DNA of 64,000 bases from Deinococcus gobiensis I-0 (GCF_000252445.1 NC_017771.1:167601-231600); one strand, 5' to 3'. Counted from the stretch's first letter, positions 38,326 to 47,219 are shown. Notes: generated by a model from the letters alone, not told the origin. A program made the numbers and translations.

Positions 38326-38717
38326 AATCCACCTCCAAGCCGGACAGCCACCCAGCGTCCGAGGAGAACGGCAACATAACCCAGCAGGAGGTTTCCGAGG
38401 ATGTACAGAGAGGCGTGAAGGCTCTCGCTGTTGCGCAGGAGGAGATCGCTTTCCCAGGTAAATGTGCTGAAGGTGGTGAAGGCACCGACGAAACCTGTTC
38501 CGAACGCCAAACGCCATTCGGCACTCACCAATCCTCGGGCATTCAGGGCGATGACCAGACCAAGCAAGAAGCAGCCCAGGACATTGATGACCAAGGTGCC
38601 GAGTGGGAAGGCGGCCCAGGCAGTCGGCCATAGGCGTGTCTGGATGGCAAGATTCAAACCGTAACGAGCCAATGCACCTGCCGCACCGCCCAGGGCAATT
38701 CCTAACCAGATTGGCAT
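38322..38717 (-). CDS. crcB: Fluoride channel CrcB/Fluc
   Basis: This 131-residue membrane protein has four hydrophobic helices. Family motifs: GGAAGALARYGLNLAI near the N-terminus, LGTLVINVLGCFLLGLV (the conserved Asn) and GTGFVGAFTTFSTFTWES (the TTFSTF phenylalanine-box stretch). It exports fluoride as a dual-topology dimer. A fluoride riboswitch lies directly upstream. The gene itself is intact although its partner DUF190 gene is broken. Confidence 0.95.
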   Translation of the reverse strand: MPIWLGIALGGAAGALARYGLNLAIQTRLWPTAWAAFPLGTLVINVLGCFLLGLVIALNARGLVSAEWRLAFGTGFVGAFTTFSTFTWESDLLLRNSESLHASLYILGNLLLGYVAVLLGRWVAVRLGGGL

Positions 38718-38739
38718 GTTTTGCCCCCTGCGTCCTGAG

Positions 38740-38794
38740 GAGTAGGCATCATCAGCCGGACACGGGGCGGTTGTGGAGGGCGAATGCCATCGCC
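38740..38794 (-). promoter_or_regulatory. Fluoride riboswitch upstream of crcB
   Basis: On the minus strand the leader begins GGCGATGGCATTCGCC (38794-38779), contains ACCGCC, and ends GGCTGATGATGCCTACT. Helix P1, GGCATT (38788-38783) with GATGCC (38750-38745), pairs fully. The GGCGAT start, CTGAT and CTACT elements match the crcB-motif consensus. It ends about 23 bases before the crcB ATG, so it may control translation or transcription termination in response to fluoride. Confidence 0.88.
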
Positions 38795-39030
38795 TATAGA
38801 GCTACTCTAGCAGATTTTCCGATCATAGCTTTTCAACAATGCCTAAAAATTCCTCTGTACGGTACTTTGAAAAATAAGATTTATAGGATCAAGTGAAATC
38901 GGCTTTTAACTATACATTCTGAAGATACATTATCAAGTTTAAATTTATTTAAGGTCTTGTGCTATACTTTGATTTAATGCACTACCGCGAATAGGGGTTG
39001 ACCTGTAGGATCAAAAATGCGAAAGGGACG

Positions 39031-39822
39031 ATGCGTATGGGCCGTCCCGATCTCACGTCACTGCCGCTGACTGTCGCCATCCCTCTTCTGAGCCGCTGGA
39101 TTCAGCCGCACATTCCGCCGAAGCTCCTCCATGCCCACGAGAAGATCAGCGATGCTGATCTCATCGGGGTTGCGATCCTCCAACGACTCCACAAGGTGCC
39201 GTATTTCAGTCGCTGGTAGCGCTTTCTCAAACTCAACCACTTCCCGGACTTTCCTTCTGAGCCCCAGGCCCGCATCCGCCTTGCCCGGTTGACCCCGGTG
39301 ATCGAGCAGTTGGCCACCGAAGTCCAAGCACTGGACTTTATCGCGGTCGATTCGGAACCCTTGCCCGTTTCGACGTTCAAGCGCGCCCCACGGTGTAAAT
39401 TTCGTGGCGCTCGATATGGATTCAGTACGACTGGGCCGGTGTACGGCTTCAAGCTGCACGCTTGGTGCACCCTGAACGGCAAGATCGCGAAGTACGAGAT
39501 TCGCCCAGCAAATCTGCATGATTTTACCGTGCTGTGTGAGATGAACACAGATTGGCCCTCTTATGGAGGGCCGAAGCAGATTGGGGATAAGGGGTATCAG
39601 TCGGGCACGTGCTTGACGCCACCGAAGGTCAATGCAAAACGGTGTGATCCACGGTGGAAGCCAGAGTATGGCGCAGCGAGGAAGTGCATCAAATCCGCTT
39701 TTTCCGTCCTGGTCAGTGCGGGCCTGCGATGGGGTCAAGTCAAGACACTTCTGAGCCTGCGACTGAAGGTGGCGCTGAGCGTCCTGGCACACAACCTGAA
39801 ATTTATCGACCTGTTGGCCTGA
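39031..39822 (+). pseudogene. IS982-family transposase with an in-frame amber codon
   Basis: The frame from ATG 39031 to 39822 is a complete IS982 transposase of 263 codons except for TAG at 39217 (codon 63), in the context [19 protein letters not shown]. A Trp or Phe is expected here, so TGG to TAG is likely. Downstream blocks are intact: [41 protein letters not shown] and a C-terminal Lys/Leu-rich helix. It is diverged from the copies at 16801 and 36471. Confidence 0.8.
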
Positions 39823-39853
39823 GGAAGGATTCCCATGGGGCCACAGGGGATGC

Positions 39854-40180
39854 CTATTGAAGAACCAAGCTCAGTCGAGACGTCCCTTCTCGCTCCACAT
39901 ATCGCTGGTTGGCAAAAGCGACACAGTCGAGAAAAGCACTTGACACGTCTGGCAGACGTGCGGCGAAGATCGCAAAATCAGGCACGTGGATGTGCAGAAG
40001 CTCATCCGGGCCGAGAATGAAGCTGGACATTCCATCCCCTTCGTCGAGATAGGTCAGACAGTCGATCCAGGCGTTCATGTTGCGGCCGTAAAAATTAGGG
40101 AAGCCAAACGTCCGCATTGACACGTCATGAAATGACTGCCAGTCCCGAACACTCGCCGTATCGAACGTCACCTGAGCCAT
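39854..40180 (-). CDS. Barstar-family protein carried inside the IS982 unit
   Basis: A 108-residue protein with the barstar pattern: TFGFPNFYGRNMNAWIDCLTYLDEGDGM, the helix that plugs the active site of barnase-type RNases, and an acidic C-terminal half. Barstar proteins inhibit secreted or toxic ribonucleases. No barnase-type gene is adjacent, so this is either an orphan immunity gene against a toxin of other cells or an addiction-type cargo. The start at 40180 follows a short leader inside the right repeat region. Confidence 0.72.
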   Translation of the reverse strand: MAQVTFDTASVRDWQSFHDVSMRTFGFPNFYGRNMNAWIDCLTYLDEGDGMSSFILGPDELLHIHVPDFAIFAARLPDVSSAFLDCVAFANQRYVEREGTSRLSLVLQ

Positions 40181-40263
40181 TCCCTATTGTGGCCTGACAT
40201 GCGCGCTGGAAGCGCACAAGCCCTCAACAACGTCAACCCCTATTCGCGGTGCACTGAGCTGTA

Positions 40264-41091
40264 TTAGCTTATTCTAAGCAGTATAAGCTTACCCGTTGGC
40301 TGCTTAGCTGTGGGCTGACCCTGTGTACAGACGATCATCTGGCCATCTGGACTCCATGCCGGAAAGCTATGCGGTTCCCCAAAAGTGATTTGCTGTCGCT
40401 CTGTACCGTCCACACGCATGATCCAGATTTGCTCTGACCCTTCTTGAGCGGAGGTGAACGCGATCCATGTGCCATCTGGCGATGGGAAAGGCGTAACATA
40501 GGCCGTGCCCTCATCCGCAATACTCAAGCAAATTGGTGTTGCATCAGGAGAAATCGCTTGGTGGTAGATCAGATGCTGATTTTCAACCTGGGCATGGTAC
40601 ACAAATGTTTTCCCATCAGGTAAAGGCCATGGCTGATCCTCGACGGTATTGCCCGAGGTCAGTCGTATTGCCTGTCCATCTTCTTCAAGCTTATAAATAT
40701 GGTATTCATTCTGATCAGCTTGTTGAAAAAACAACATCGGCCAATGACCATTTGCCCCGAAAGCAGGGCCGTGACAGGCCTGCTCTGGGGCATACAAAGA
40801 TGTGATAACTCCGGTATGGGAGAGATATAACGCCGATTGACCGGATTGATCGCTTACAAATACAAATTCTTCAGGAGTTAGAAAGGCAGCACGACCTGTA
40901 CTATTGCTGCTGGGTAAGTTTACTTGACTATAGATAGATTCCTGTCGATCTTTCAAGCAAATGTTCCACAAATGTCGCCTTCCGCCCTGAAGGCGCTCGA
41001 ATAGAATTGTGTGTCCATCTGGAGACCAGTTGGCCCGTAAATCCACGTCGCTTCCCGAGGTTAATGCTTGAGGAGAGTGAAAATATAACAT
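40264..41091 (-). CDS. TolB-like beta-propeller protein, cytoplasmic
   Basis: About 275 residues from ATG 41091 (an upstream start at 41133 is possible). It contains PD40/TolB-type repeats, each with the W-S-P-D-G signature: RANWSPDGHTILFER, VTPFPSPDGTWIAFTSAQ and FPAWSPDGQMIV. No signal peptide is seen. Base composition is lower in GC than the flanking genes, suggesting recent acquisition. Its partner is unknown. Confidence 0.7.
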   Translation of the reverse strand: MLYFHSPQALTSGSDVDLRANWSPDGHTILFERLQGGRRHLWNICLKDRQESIYSQVNLPSSNSTGRAAFLTPEEFVFVSDQSGQSALYLSHTGVITSLYAPEQACHGPAFGANGHWPMLFFQQADQNEYHIYKLEEDGQAIRLTSGNTVEDQPWPLPDGKTFVYHAQVENQHLIYHQAISPDATPICLSIADEGTAYVTPFPSPDGTWIAFTSAQEGSEQIWIMRVDGTERQQITFGEPHSFPAWSPDGQMIVCTQGQPTAKQPTGKLILLRIS

Positions 41092-41257
41092 AATTAATTC
41101 TATAGTGTTAATTGTGCTGGTGCAACGCCCCACGAAGTAAAGGAGATCCTCATCGATAAGATCACTGACGCCAATTTTAATTTATTAAATTCCAACTACT
41201 TCACTCGAACATCATTCTGACTGTAGTAAGATATATAATTTTTTACTCTTCTACGAT

Positions 41258-42001
41258 TTAAGGACGCGCCACAGTCCAGACGTTCATAACACCCTCGCCG
41301 CTGGCCTCGCCTGCTTTGGTGTCATTCTTCCAGAAGTATAAGGGATATCCCTGATACGTCACCTGTTTACTACCGTCTGCGCGAGTCAGCGTCCCCAGAG
41401 CGCCGCGCACCGCAATACCCCGACTGGGCAATTGCGAAACCAGCAATGGCGGCCAGTTGATCGCGCAGGGCCCAGTGCAGTTGCTGACCCCAGTTGTGTC
41501 CTTGGCGAAGGTATAGAGCGTCAATCCGTTCGGCCCAGTCAGTACACTGCCCAATGCGCCCGCACGACCCATTTGCACCGTAGGCCCTGCGTTGACTGCA
41601 AACCAGACGTTCATCACCCCTTGCCCTGTCGTGTCCCCAGGCTTCGTGTCCCCCTTCCAAAAGTACAGGGGCACGCCGTTATACGCGACCTGCTGCGTGC
41701 CGTCTGCTCGCGCGACCAGGCTCAGGCGACCACTCAGGCCCGCGGGCCGTGGGGGCAGGGCGGTGGCGGTCAGGGGCGGCCAGTTCACGGCGCACGGCCC
41801 AATGCAGTTGCTCACTCCCGGCACGTCCTTGGTGAACAGATACAGGGTGCGCCCGTCCGGCCCTGTAAGGACCGGGCCGAGCTTGGCATCCTGACGCACC
41901 GTCAGGGTGGAAGCCGCAGGCCCGGTCTGTGCCAGGGCACCGGCGAGCAAGAGGGGCGTGACGAGAAGAAGGGAGCGGCTCGAGCGGATCAGGGTCTTCA
42001 T
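41258..42001 (-). CDS. Secreted repeat protein of the Yx(FWY)xxD type (COG4315)
   Basis: This 247-residue protein has a signal peptide (SLLLVTPLLLAGALA) and two tandem copies of a domain with the LYxFxKD motif. Each copy shows GxTLYxFxKDxxGVSNCxGPCAxNWPP and later LYFWKxDxK. This is the COG4315 lipoprotein repeat, although no lipobox Cys is present here. The paired Cys per repeat may form disulfides or bind metal or heme. It is downstream of a sigma/anti-sigma pair and is probably the regulated output. Confidence 0.85.
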   Translation of the reverse strand: MKTLIRSSRSLLLVTPLLLAGALAQTGPAASTLTVRQDAKLGPVLTGPDGRTLYLFTKDVPGVSNCIGPCAVNWPPLTATALPPRPAGLSGRLSLVARADGTQQVAYNGVPLYFWKGDTKPGDTTGQGVMNVWFAVNAGPTVQMGRAGALGSVLTGPNGLTLYTFAKDTTGVSNCTGPCAINWPPLLVSQLPSRGIAVRGALGTLTRADGSKQVTYQGYPLYFWKNDTKAGEASGEGVMNVWTVARP

Positions 42002-42066
42002 GGATATCCTCCGCTTCCCGTATGCCTCAAGCCTGCAGTTTGGATGCAAGCCGGGTTCAGGGATCA

Positions 42067-42741
42067 CTATCCCCTAAGGTCCACGCGGCCCAGCGGCTGG
42101 GTGGGCGCTGCACTTCCCCCGGTCGGCTCCACGCTGATTCCGACAGAGTCGAAGCCTGTCCACGTGACCTGAAGCGCCGCCCCGCCCGTGAGGCCCAGGC
42201 TGACGGGTACACCAGCGCGGGGTCCGCTGGCCTGACGTCCCCAAGCCTGGTAGACCTGCCCTGCGGGTGCTGGACGGTCCAGCAGGATGAGGGCTTGCCC
42301 GTCCGGACGAACCAGCAGTGTGCCAAAATCTTTTCCACTACGTGTGGTCAGTTGCCGTTGGGTGGCGCCTTGGGCTTCCCAGCGCTGAAGCGTCTGCTGT
42401 GCTGTTTCCTGGGATAACAGTACGGACCGGGAGGTGAGGCCGCCCAAAGTCAACAGAGCGACAGCCGCAGCGATGCCGAGCCAGACTTTCCGGTTGAAGC
42501 CTGAATGGTGTGGGGAAGAAGGCAGTGGAGTGGTGCGCCGCGCCTCGATACGGGCCCAGGTCTGTGGGGGTGGTGCGGCGGGGGGCAGGGCGTCCGCCAG
42601 GGAGAACAGTGCATCCCGTAGGTGTGCGACTTCAGTCCGGCAGTTTGGGCAGCCCAGCAGATGCGTTTCGACTGCCTCCAACTCCAGAGGGTTCAAATCA
42701 CTGAGGACGTATCCAGGCAGCAGTTCAGTGGGATGGGTCAT
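42067..42741 (-). CDS. RskA-like anti-sigma factor
   Basis: A 224-residue protein with a zinc-binding anti-sigma domain at the N-terminus (ETHLLGCPNCRTEV, HxxxCxxC), a single membrane helix (about 87-106, VWLGIAAAVALLTLGG) and an extracytoplasmic RskA domain (LILLDRPAPAGQVYQAWGRQ). It overlaps the sigma gene by four bases. It should hold the sigma factor at the membrane until an outside signal triggers release. Confidence 0.88.
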   Translation of the reverse strand: MTHPTELLPGYVLSDLNPLELEAVETHLLGCPNCRTEVAHLRDALFSLADALPPAAPPPQTWARIEARRTTPLPSSPHHSGFNRKVWLGIAAAVALLTLGGLTSRSVLLSQETAQQTLQRWEAQGATQRQLTTRSGKDFGTLLVRPDGQALILLDRPAPAGQVYQAWGRQASGPRAGVPVSLGLTGGAALQVTWTGFDSVGISVEPTGGSAAPTQPLGRVDLRG

Positions 42742-43304
42742 GGCGTCATCCGGTCCTTGAGTTTGAGCAGTGCTCGGCGCAGGCGGCTTTTGACGGTGCC
42801 CAGGGGAAGCCCAGTACGGGCGGTCAGTTCAGCATGGGTATAGCCATCGAAGAACATGCCCTCGAGCAGGAGACGGTCGGTCTCTGGGAGCGAGCGCAAC
42901 GCGGCTTCGACCAGCGCCTGATCCAAAGGATCGCGGATGGGTGGTGGCGCAACGAGGTCGAAGGGAGGATCGTCGGATTTACCGTCTCTGGCCTGGGGCC
43001 GGGCACGGCGGGCGCGCAGACGTTCAAGACAGAGGTGGTGGGCGATGGTCAGAACGAAGGTCTGTACGGTGCCGCGCGCCGGGTCATAACGCCTGGCTTG
43101 AGCGTCCAGACGAAGGAACGTATCCTGTACGGCTTCCTCAGCATCTTCGGGAGAGGAAAGCATCCGCAGGCAGACCCGGTAGGTCAGGGCAGAGAATTCG
43201 TCATACAGCGCCCGAAGGGCGTCTGGATGTTCTTGCTGGAGCCGCACGATGAGATAATGATGGGGATGAGGGGTCAGTGAAACTTGCGCGTCAGTACGTG
43301 GCAT
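42738..43304 (-). CDS. ECF-type RNA polymerase sigma factor (SigK-like)
   Basis: About 188 residues from ATG 43304 (a longer start at 43370 is in frame). Region 2 is ALRALYDEFSALTYRVCLRMLSSPEDAEEAVQDTFLRL and region 4 is LPETDRLLLEGMFFDGYTHAELTARTGLPLGTVKSRLRRAL. It overlaps the anti-sigma gene, as is usual for sigma/RskA pairs. The likely regulon includes the secreted COG4315 protein immediately downstream. Confidence 0.9.
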   Translation of the reverse strand: MPRTDAQVSLTPHPHHYLIVRLQQEHPDALRALYDEFSALTYRVCLRMLSSPEDAEEAVQDTFLRLDAQARRYDPARGTVQTFVLTIAHHLCLERLRARRARPQARDGKSDDPPFDLVAPPPIRDPLDQALVEAALRSLPETDRLLLEGMFFDGYTHAELTARTGLPLGTVKSRLRRALLKLKDRMTP

Positions 43305-43370
43305 AAGGGGGACTTTGGAGGGTTGGGTCAGTGGACGCGCGCGAGGAGGCGACACGCCTGTGATATGCAT

Positions 43371-43754
43371 GGGGAGTCGGGTTTAGATGCATGAGGTTGA
43401 CTGCAAGAGCGACATCCGTACGAGCGGATGAAACAAAATCTTGTTCGTCAGGTTCGTCGGTTGCAACGGCCTGTGCGATATTCATGATGCCTACTTCCCC
43501 GAAAGTTTCCTGGGGGGACGATGGGGAGCAATGCAGCTTTCCCAGGGCCGCCCAGGCATTGGGGATGGTGATCTTCACGGCCCCGAACGAATCCCATCCC
43601 TCAGCAAACGGTGTAGGAAGAAGCTGAAGGCGGCGGAGACGTGGTGTATATCCTCCTACAAGGCCTATCCAATGCGGTTTGGAGGGCATAATCTCTAGGA
43701 GCCGCAATACGAAAAGGCAAAGTCACAGGGAGAGAACCCGCCCCGGGTCATAGC
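43371..43754. other. Intergenic stretch without a supported gene
   Basis: About 385 bases between the sigma gene and the Ni/Co transporter. A 138-codon minus-strand frame (43291-43707) crosses it but overlaps the sigma 5' region and has no domain, so I do not call it. No promoter or terminator is clear to me. Confidence 0.45.
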
Positions 43755-44792
43755 TCAAGAGTGGGGTCGTCGTGCGTTGTAGCGCAGACTCGCCAACACG
43801 AAAAGCACGAGTGTCGCGCCAGCCAGCCAGAAGCCCAGTGGCGAGACGTCCACATCTTGGAATGCTGCCAGCCCACGGGCGGCCACGGGGAAATGCTCGC
43901 CCGCCCACTGCGAGAGGGTCACCACGCCAATCACCAGTGCGATGGCACCCGACAGGCCCGTGACCAGAAGGTTGTAGGCCTTCTTTTTGCGGGGATCATG
44001 GAGAGCCCAGCCATACGCATGGGTCATGGCGACACCATCCAGCGTGTCCAGCAAGGTCATCCCTGCTGCGAACAGGAGAGGCAGGGCCACGATGGCCGCC
44101 CAACCTAGACCTTGTTGCGCTGCTGCTCCGGACAAAGCCAGCAGCGCGATCTCAGAGGCCGTGTCGAAACCCAACCCCATGAGGAAGCCCAGAGGGAGGA
44201 CTTGCCATTGCCGCGATACCAATGCGGTTAAGGGTGCGATGAAGCGGGCGAGGAGGCCGCTGTGCGTATGGGCGTGCGGCCCCTCGCGCAGCATTCGGGC
44301 GATGCCAGAGAGATTCACGATGGCAACGGTCAGCAGGTATGCACCCGCTACGAACGGGCCGACCCAGCCGCCGAAGACGCCGATACCGTCCTGAGCACCC
44401 AGCAGCGCTTTGCCGATCACGGCAGCGACAACGGCCATCAGGAAGACGACGGATGAATGCCCCAGGCTGAAAAACAGACCGACGCCGTAGGCTGAGCGTT
44501 TCAGCATTAGGAGCTTGCGGACCGTGTTGTCGATCACGGCAATGTGATCGGCGTCCCAGGCATGGCGCAGACCGAAGAGGTAGGCCGTAAGACCGACGCC
44601 CCAGAGGAGTGGCGAGTGCAGCGCAGCGGGAATCCAAAGGAGGAGCGCCAGGATGTGGAGGCCGAGCACCACCAGGATGTGGAGGCCGAGCACCACCAGG
44701 AGGTAAGGCAAGCCTTGGCGGGCGCTCTGGCGAATGGTCAGCGGAGGACCAAACGGGACCGTTGATGTCAGGTGAGTAGGGGGGTGAGTCAT
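43755..44792 (-). CDS. NiCoT-family nickel/cobalt transporter
   Basis: A 345-residue membrane protein with about eight helices. The family signature RHAWDADHIAVIDN (the HAx4DH metal-recognition motif) is clear, with LFFSLGHSSVVF and GLGFDTASEIALLAL as the second and third signature blocks. It imports Ni or Co with high affinity. The first helix contains an exact in-frame duplication (VVLGLHIL twice, from 24 bases at 44650-44697), which makes this helix unusually long and could affect insertion or activity. Confidence 0.92.
   Translation of the reverse strand: MTHPPTHLTSTVPFGPPLTIRQSARQGLPYLLVVLGLHILVVLGLHILALLLWIPAALHSPLLWGVGLTAYLFGLRHAWDADHIAVIDNTVRKLLMLKRSAYGVGLFFSLGHSSVVFLMAVVAAVIGKALLGAQDGIGVFGGWVGPFVAGAYLLTVAIVNLSGIARMLREGPHAHTHSGLLARFIAPLTALVSRQWQVLPLGFLMGLGFDTASEIALLALSGAAAQQGLGWAAIVALPLLFAAGMTLLDTLDGVAMTHAYGWALHDPRKKKAYNLLVTGLSGAIALVIGVVTLSQWAGEHFPVAARGLAAFQDVDVSPLGFWLAGATLVLFVLASLRYNARRPHS
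44650..44697. repeat. 24-base tandem duplication inside the NiCoT gene
   Basis: Two identical 24-base copies (44650-44673 and 44674-44697) lie head to tail, adding eight residues in frame to transmembrane helix 1. The copies are identical, so the event is recent or selected. Confidence 0.9.
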
Positions 44793-44990
44793 TCAATCTC
44801 CGAAGCAGGGGAGGTGAGAAGCGAATGGGCGGAGCGCAAGCCCTGGACAGATTTCTGTTCATCGCGTCTGTCAAAAGGCTGTTTACCATACATGCCAGAA
44901 GGAGGATGCTCTGATCACTCTCCCAGACGTGGTTGCTTGTCGACGTAGAGACAAGTTTTGTAGACATTGGAGCATCAGCCTCAGCGAGAG

Positions 44991-46146
44991 GCTCAGAAGT
45001 TGCACCTCGCATAGGACAATGAATAGCTGTGCTGGCCGAGAAATTCCGCGTTTCTCGTGAAGAAGTGCAGCAGGCGGCCCAGATACAGCTCCGGCTGAAG
45101 AGCGAGCAGCGCACGTCGTGCGCTGCTCGCCAGCGTTTGGCCCGGTTGTGCGCCCAGCAGGGTCAGCGTCCAGGCGACGAAGATCAGCAGCAGCCACCGG
45201 TCCAATCCCCTTGCGGTCCGCAGTGCGAAACGGTTCAGCCCAAACTGATGCTTGCTCTCCTTGAAGAACGACGAGGTAGGCCAGCGCTTTGCCCCTTCTG
45301 AGATCACCTCGTCGCCCTCCATCAACTCAGAGGACACCGCATGGAACACACGTTGGCCGCGCTGAACGCGACCGAGCGTCAGGGTGTCGTGCGGCCAGTT
45401 CTGGAGCTCGACGTACCCGCCATGCGGGCAATCGGCAACGGTGACGACGCCAGGATGATCGGTGCGCCTGGTCGACCGTACCCCGACCACGAATTCAAAG
45501 CCCAGCGTCCGAACCTCGTCAAGAAAGGCGGCTGCCTCGAAGCCGCTATCGGCGAGGACACGCACCCGGAACCGGGTGCGGATGGTGTGCGGAATAGTGC
45601 GCAGCAGGTCACGGGCCAGTGTGACGGGTGTGGGTGTCCCTTTGCCGCGGTACACCCGGTACCCCACTGGGAACTTCAGGGTCCCGTAGTGCGCAAAGAG
45701 GATGACGAGATGGATGCCGTGGACCTCGTTGTAAACGCGAACGAACGGGAGCTGGCGTCCCGTTTTCGGGACGCTGGTGAGATCGACACTCAGCCGCAGG
45801 CGCGGATGATGTTTCCGCTGAGCCGCCTGGAGCAGGAGGTCTCACTGGGCGTCCCTTAGAAGGGTCCAGCACGCGGTGGTGTCCCAGTCGTATTCGTTGA
45901 AGAAGCGACTGAGGGCACTGGCGCTGACGAGCTCGGCTCGGTGAAGAGCCGTCTTCACGTCTGGATTGAGAAAAAGAGAGAACGCAGCCCCGAGGCTGCG
46001 TTGCTGGTAAGCCGTGGGAGGAACGGCCAGCAGGCGGTCTGTCAGTATGCGGGCACGCTCCCAGAGAGGCTGCGACTTCGACACGCCCAGACTCTCGCGT
46101 CTGGGAGCGCTTTTTTCGTCTTATGCAGGTGCAACTCCTGAGAGAG
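44991..46146 (-). mobile_element. IS4-family element, degraded
   Basis: The left end CTCAGAAGTTGCACCTCGCATAGGAC matches, with mismatches, the inverted right end CTCTCAGGAGTTGCACCTGCATAAGAC (46146 inward). It holds one transposase pseudogene on the minus strand and belongs to the same broad group as the element at 14400. It sits at the right edge of the island. Confidence 0.65.
44993..46084 (-). pseudogene. IS4-family transposase with an in-frame TGA
   Basis: One frame of 363 codons, similar to the transposase at 14463 but diverged: [27 protein letters not shown], then a TGA at 45844-45842 (codon 81), then [13 protein letters not shown] (Asp), [13 protein letters not shown] (Asp) and [17 protein letters not shown] (Glu region). 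Reading resumes in the same frame, so the stop is the only visible lesion. A Trp or Arg codon mutated to TGA is likely. Confidence 0.75.
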
Positions 46147-46246
46147 GCTGATTCACTGGAGTGGATCAGCCAGCGTTTCGACCTTGAAGTTGGCGCGTTC
46201 ACTCTCTTTTGAATCATTTTAAGTAACTCAAATTACAATCAGCCAA

Positions 46247-46786
46247 GTGCATATAAGGCGGGCCTGGGCCAGTGACTGCGGGGCCGTGAGCAAGTACGGC
46301 TTCGACGAGGACCTGTACTTTGCGCAGATCCAGCGCCTCGAGCCCTGGGCGGCGACCTGTCACTTTCTGGTTGTCCCGGACGTCATCCAGGATGCGGAGG
46401 CCACCCTGAACGTCTTCACCCACTACGCCCGCGAGTTGGCCGCGACCCCGTTGCCTCTGGCCTATGTGCTTCAGGACGGGGCCGAGGACGAAGCGTTTCC
46501 TGTAGGTGCCCAGGTCGCCTTCCTGGGTGGAAGTGACCCCTGGCGCCGGCGATGGGGGGCCACGCTCCTCGCCCGCGCGCACGAGGAAGGCTTGCGGACC
46601 CACGTTGGCCGCGTGAACAGTGCCCAACGCGTTCAGGCGCTGAGTTTCACGCACGCCGACAGCTGTGACGGCACATACGTCGCCTTCAGGTCAGTGGAAC
46701 GTGGCCTTCGGGAGATTGGGGCGTGGCTGGACCGGGCTTCTATGCCGAGCCTCTTCAGCGCGAACGACTTCAGACATGTTCCTTAG
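46247..46786 (+). pseudogene. C-terminal part of the gene split by the island
   Basis: A frame open from about 46223, with a GTG at 46247, begins in mid-domain with RRAWASDCGAVSKYGFDEDLYF. It then shows CHFLVVPDVIQDAEATLNVF, LAYVLQDGAED, VAFLGGSDPW, THVGRVNSAQR and SCDGTYVAF. These are blocks of a phage/plasmid protein family of unknown reaction. That family normally begins with a short M-x-L-A-S segment, which is found at 25458. The protein as it stands lacks its N-terminus. Confidence 0.5.
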
Positions 46787-46878
46787 GAAGGATGACCGCC
46801 CACATGCTTCAGCAGGCATCCGCGCGGTTTCGTGCAAGCTCTATGCTGAAACCTGTCGCACCCCAAGGAGGTCCTCCT

Positions 46879-46938
46879 ATGATTCCTACAGCCCTGACGT
46901 CTCATTCTCGATCGGATAAGCCCTGTGCTGGCTGCTAA
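46879..46938 (+). CDS. Micro-ORF 1 of the PCxxC array, 19 residues
   Basis: A perfect Shine-Dalgarno AAGGAGGT (46865-46872) lies six bases before the ATG. The peptide is MIPTALTSHSRSDKPCAGC and ends at its last Cys. It is the first of four adjacent tiny genes that all end in a P-C-x-x-C motif. No known family is recognised. A metal-binding or redox peptide is possible. Confidence 0.6.
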   Translation: MIPTALTSHSRSDKPCAGC

Positions 46939-47074
46939 GAGTGGACCCTGCTCGGGCTGCCCCAGCCCGGCCCCCAACTCGGAAGGCGGCCCATGCCCTG
47001 GCTGCCGCGATCCACATGCCTGCCCGCCCTCAGCGGACTTGGCCCCCTGGAGGGATCCATGCCTCGGTTGCTGA
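46925..47074 (+). CDS. Micro-ORF 2 of the PCxxC array, 49 residues
   Basis: A GTG at 46925, inside micro-ORF 1, is the only start in this frame. The peptide contains PCSGC (8-12), PCPGC (23-27), a lone Cys33 and a terminal PCLGC (45-49), spaced by Pro/Gly-rich linkers. The stop follows the last Cys directly. Translation would be coupled to micro-ORF 1. The start is the weakest part of the call. Confidence 0.5.
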   Translation: MLAAKSGPCSGCPSPAPNSEGGPCPGCRDPHACPPSADLAPWRDPCLGC

Positions 47075-47205
47075 ACGAACCCGCACCCACCCTGCGCGAA
47101 CCCTGCCCTGGCTGCATCGGCACCCCCCAGGGGAACACGAAGCGGTCGCCCTGCCCAGAGTGCGCCAGCCCGGCGCGCAAGCACGATCCGTGCTTCGGCT
47201 GCTGA
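47059..47205 (+). CDS. Micro-ORF 3 of the PCxxC array, 48 residues
   Basis: The ATG at 47059 has GGAGGG (47049-47054) at proper spacing and overlaps the end of micro-ORF 2. The peptide has PCPGC (15-19), PCPEC (31-35) and a terminal PCFGC (44-48), with basic residues between (NTKRS, ARKHD). The domain layout is parallel to micro-ORF 2, which suggests duplication. Confidence 0.58.
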   Translation: MPRLLNEPAPTLREPCPGCIGTPQGNTKRSPCPECASPARKHDPCFGC

Positions 47206-47219
47206 AGAGGACATGCCTC

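Larger units (their letters stand above)
38984..40250 (+). mobile_element. IS982-type transposon unit carrying a barstar-like gene
   Basis: ACCGCGAATAGGGGTTGAC (38984-39002) is perfectly repeated inverted at 40232-40250. The 5-base direct repeat GCACT flanks it (38979-38983 and 40251-40255), evidence of a real transposition event for the whole 1267-base unit. Inside are an IS982 transposase with an amber codon and, on the other strand, a barstar-like gene. IS982 elements normally hold only the transposase in about 1 kb. Confidence 0.85.

Noticed and set aside
43291..43707. 138-codon minus-strand frame upstream of the sigma gene
   Set aside because: No domain, overlaps the sigma 5' region, and no convincing ribosome site.
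46138..46212. Possible C-terminal gene remnant DSLEWISQRFDLEVGAF after the IS4-type repeat
   Set aside because: Only about 20 codons, partly inside the terminal repeat, no upstream half found; too short to support.
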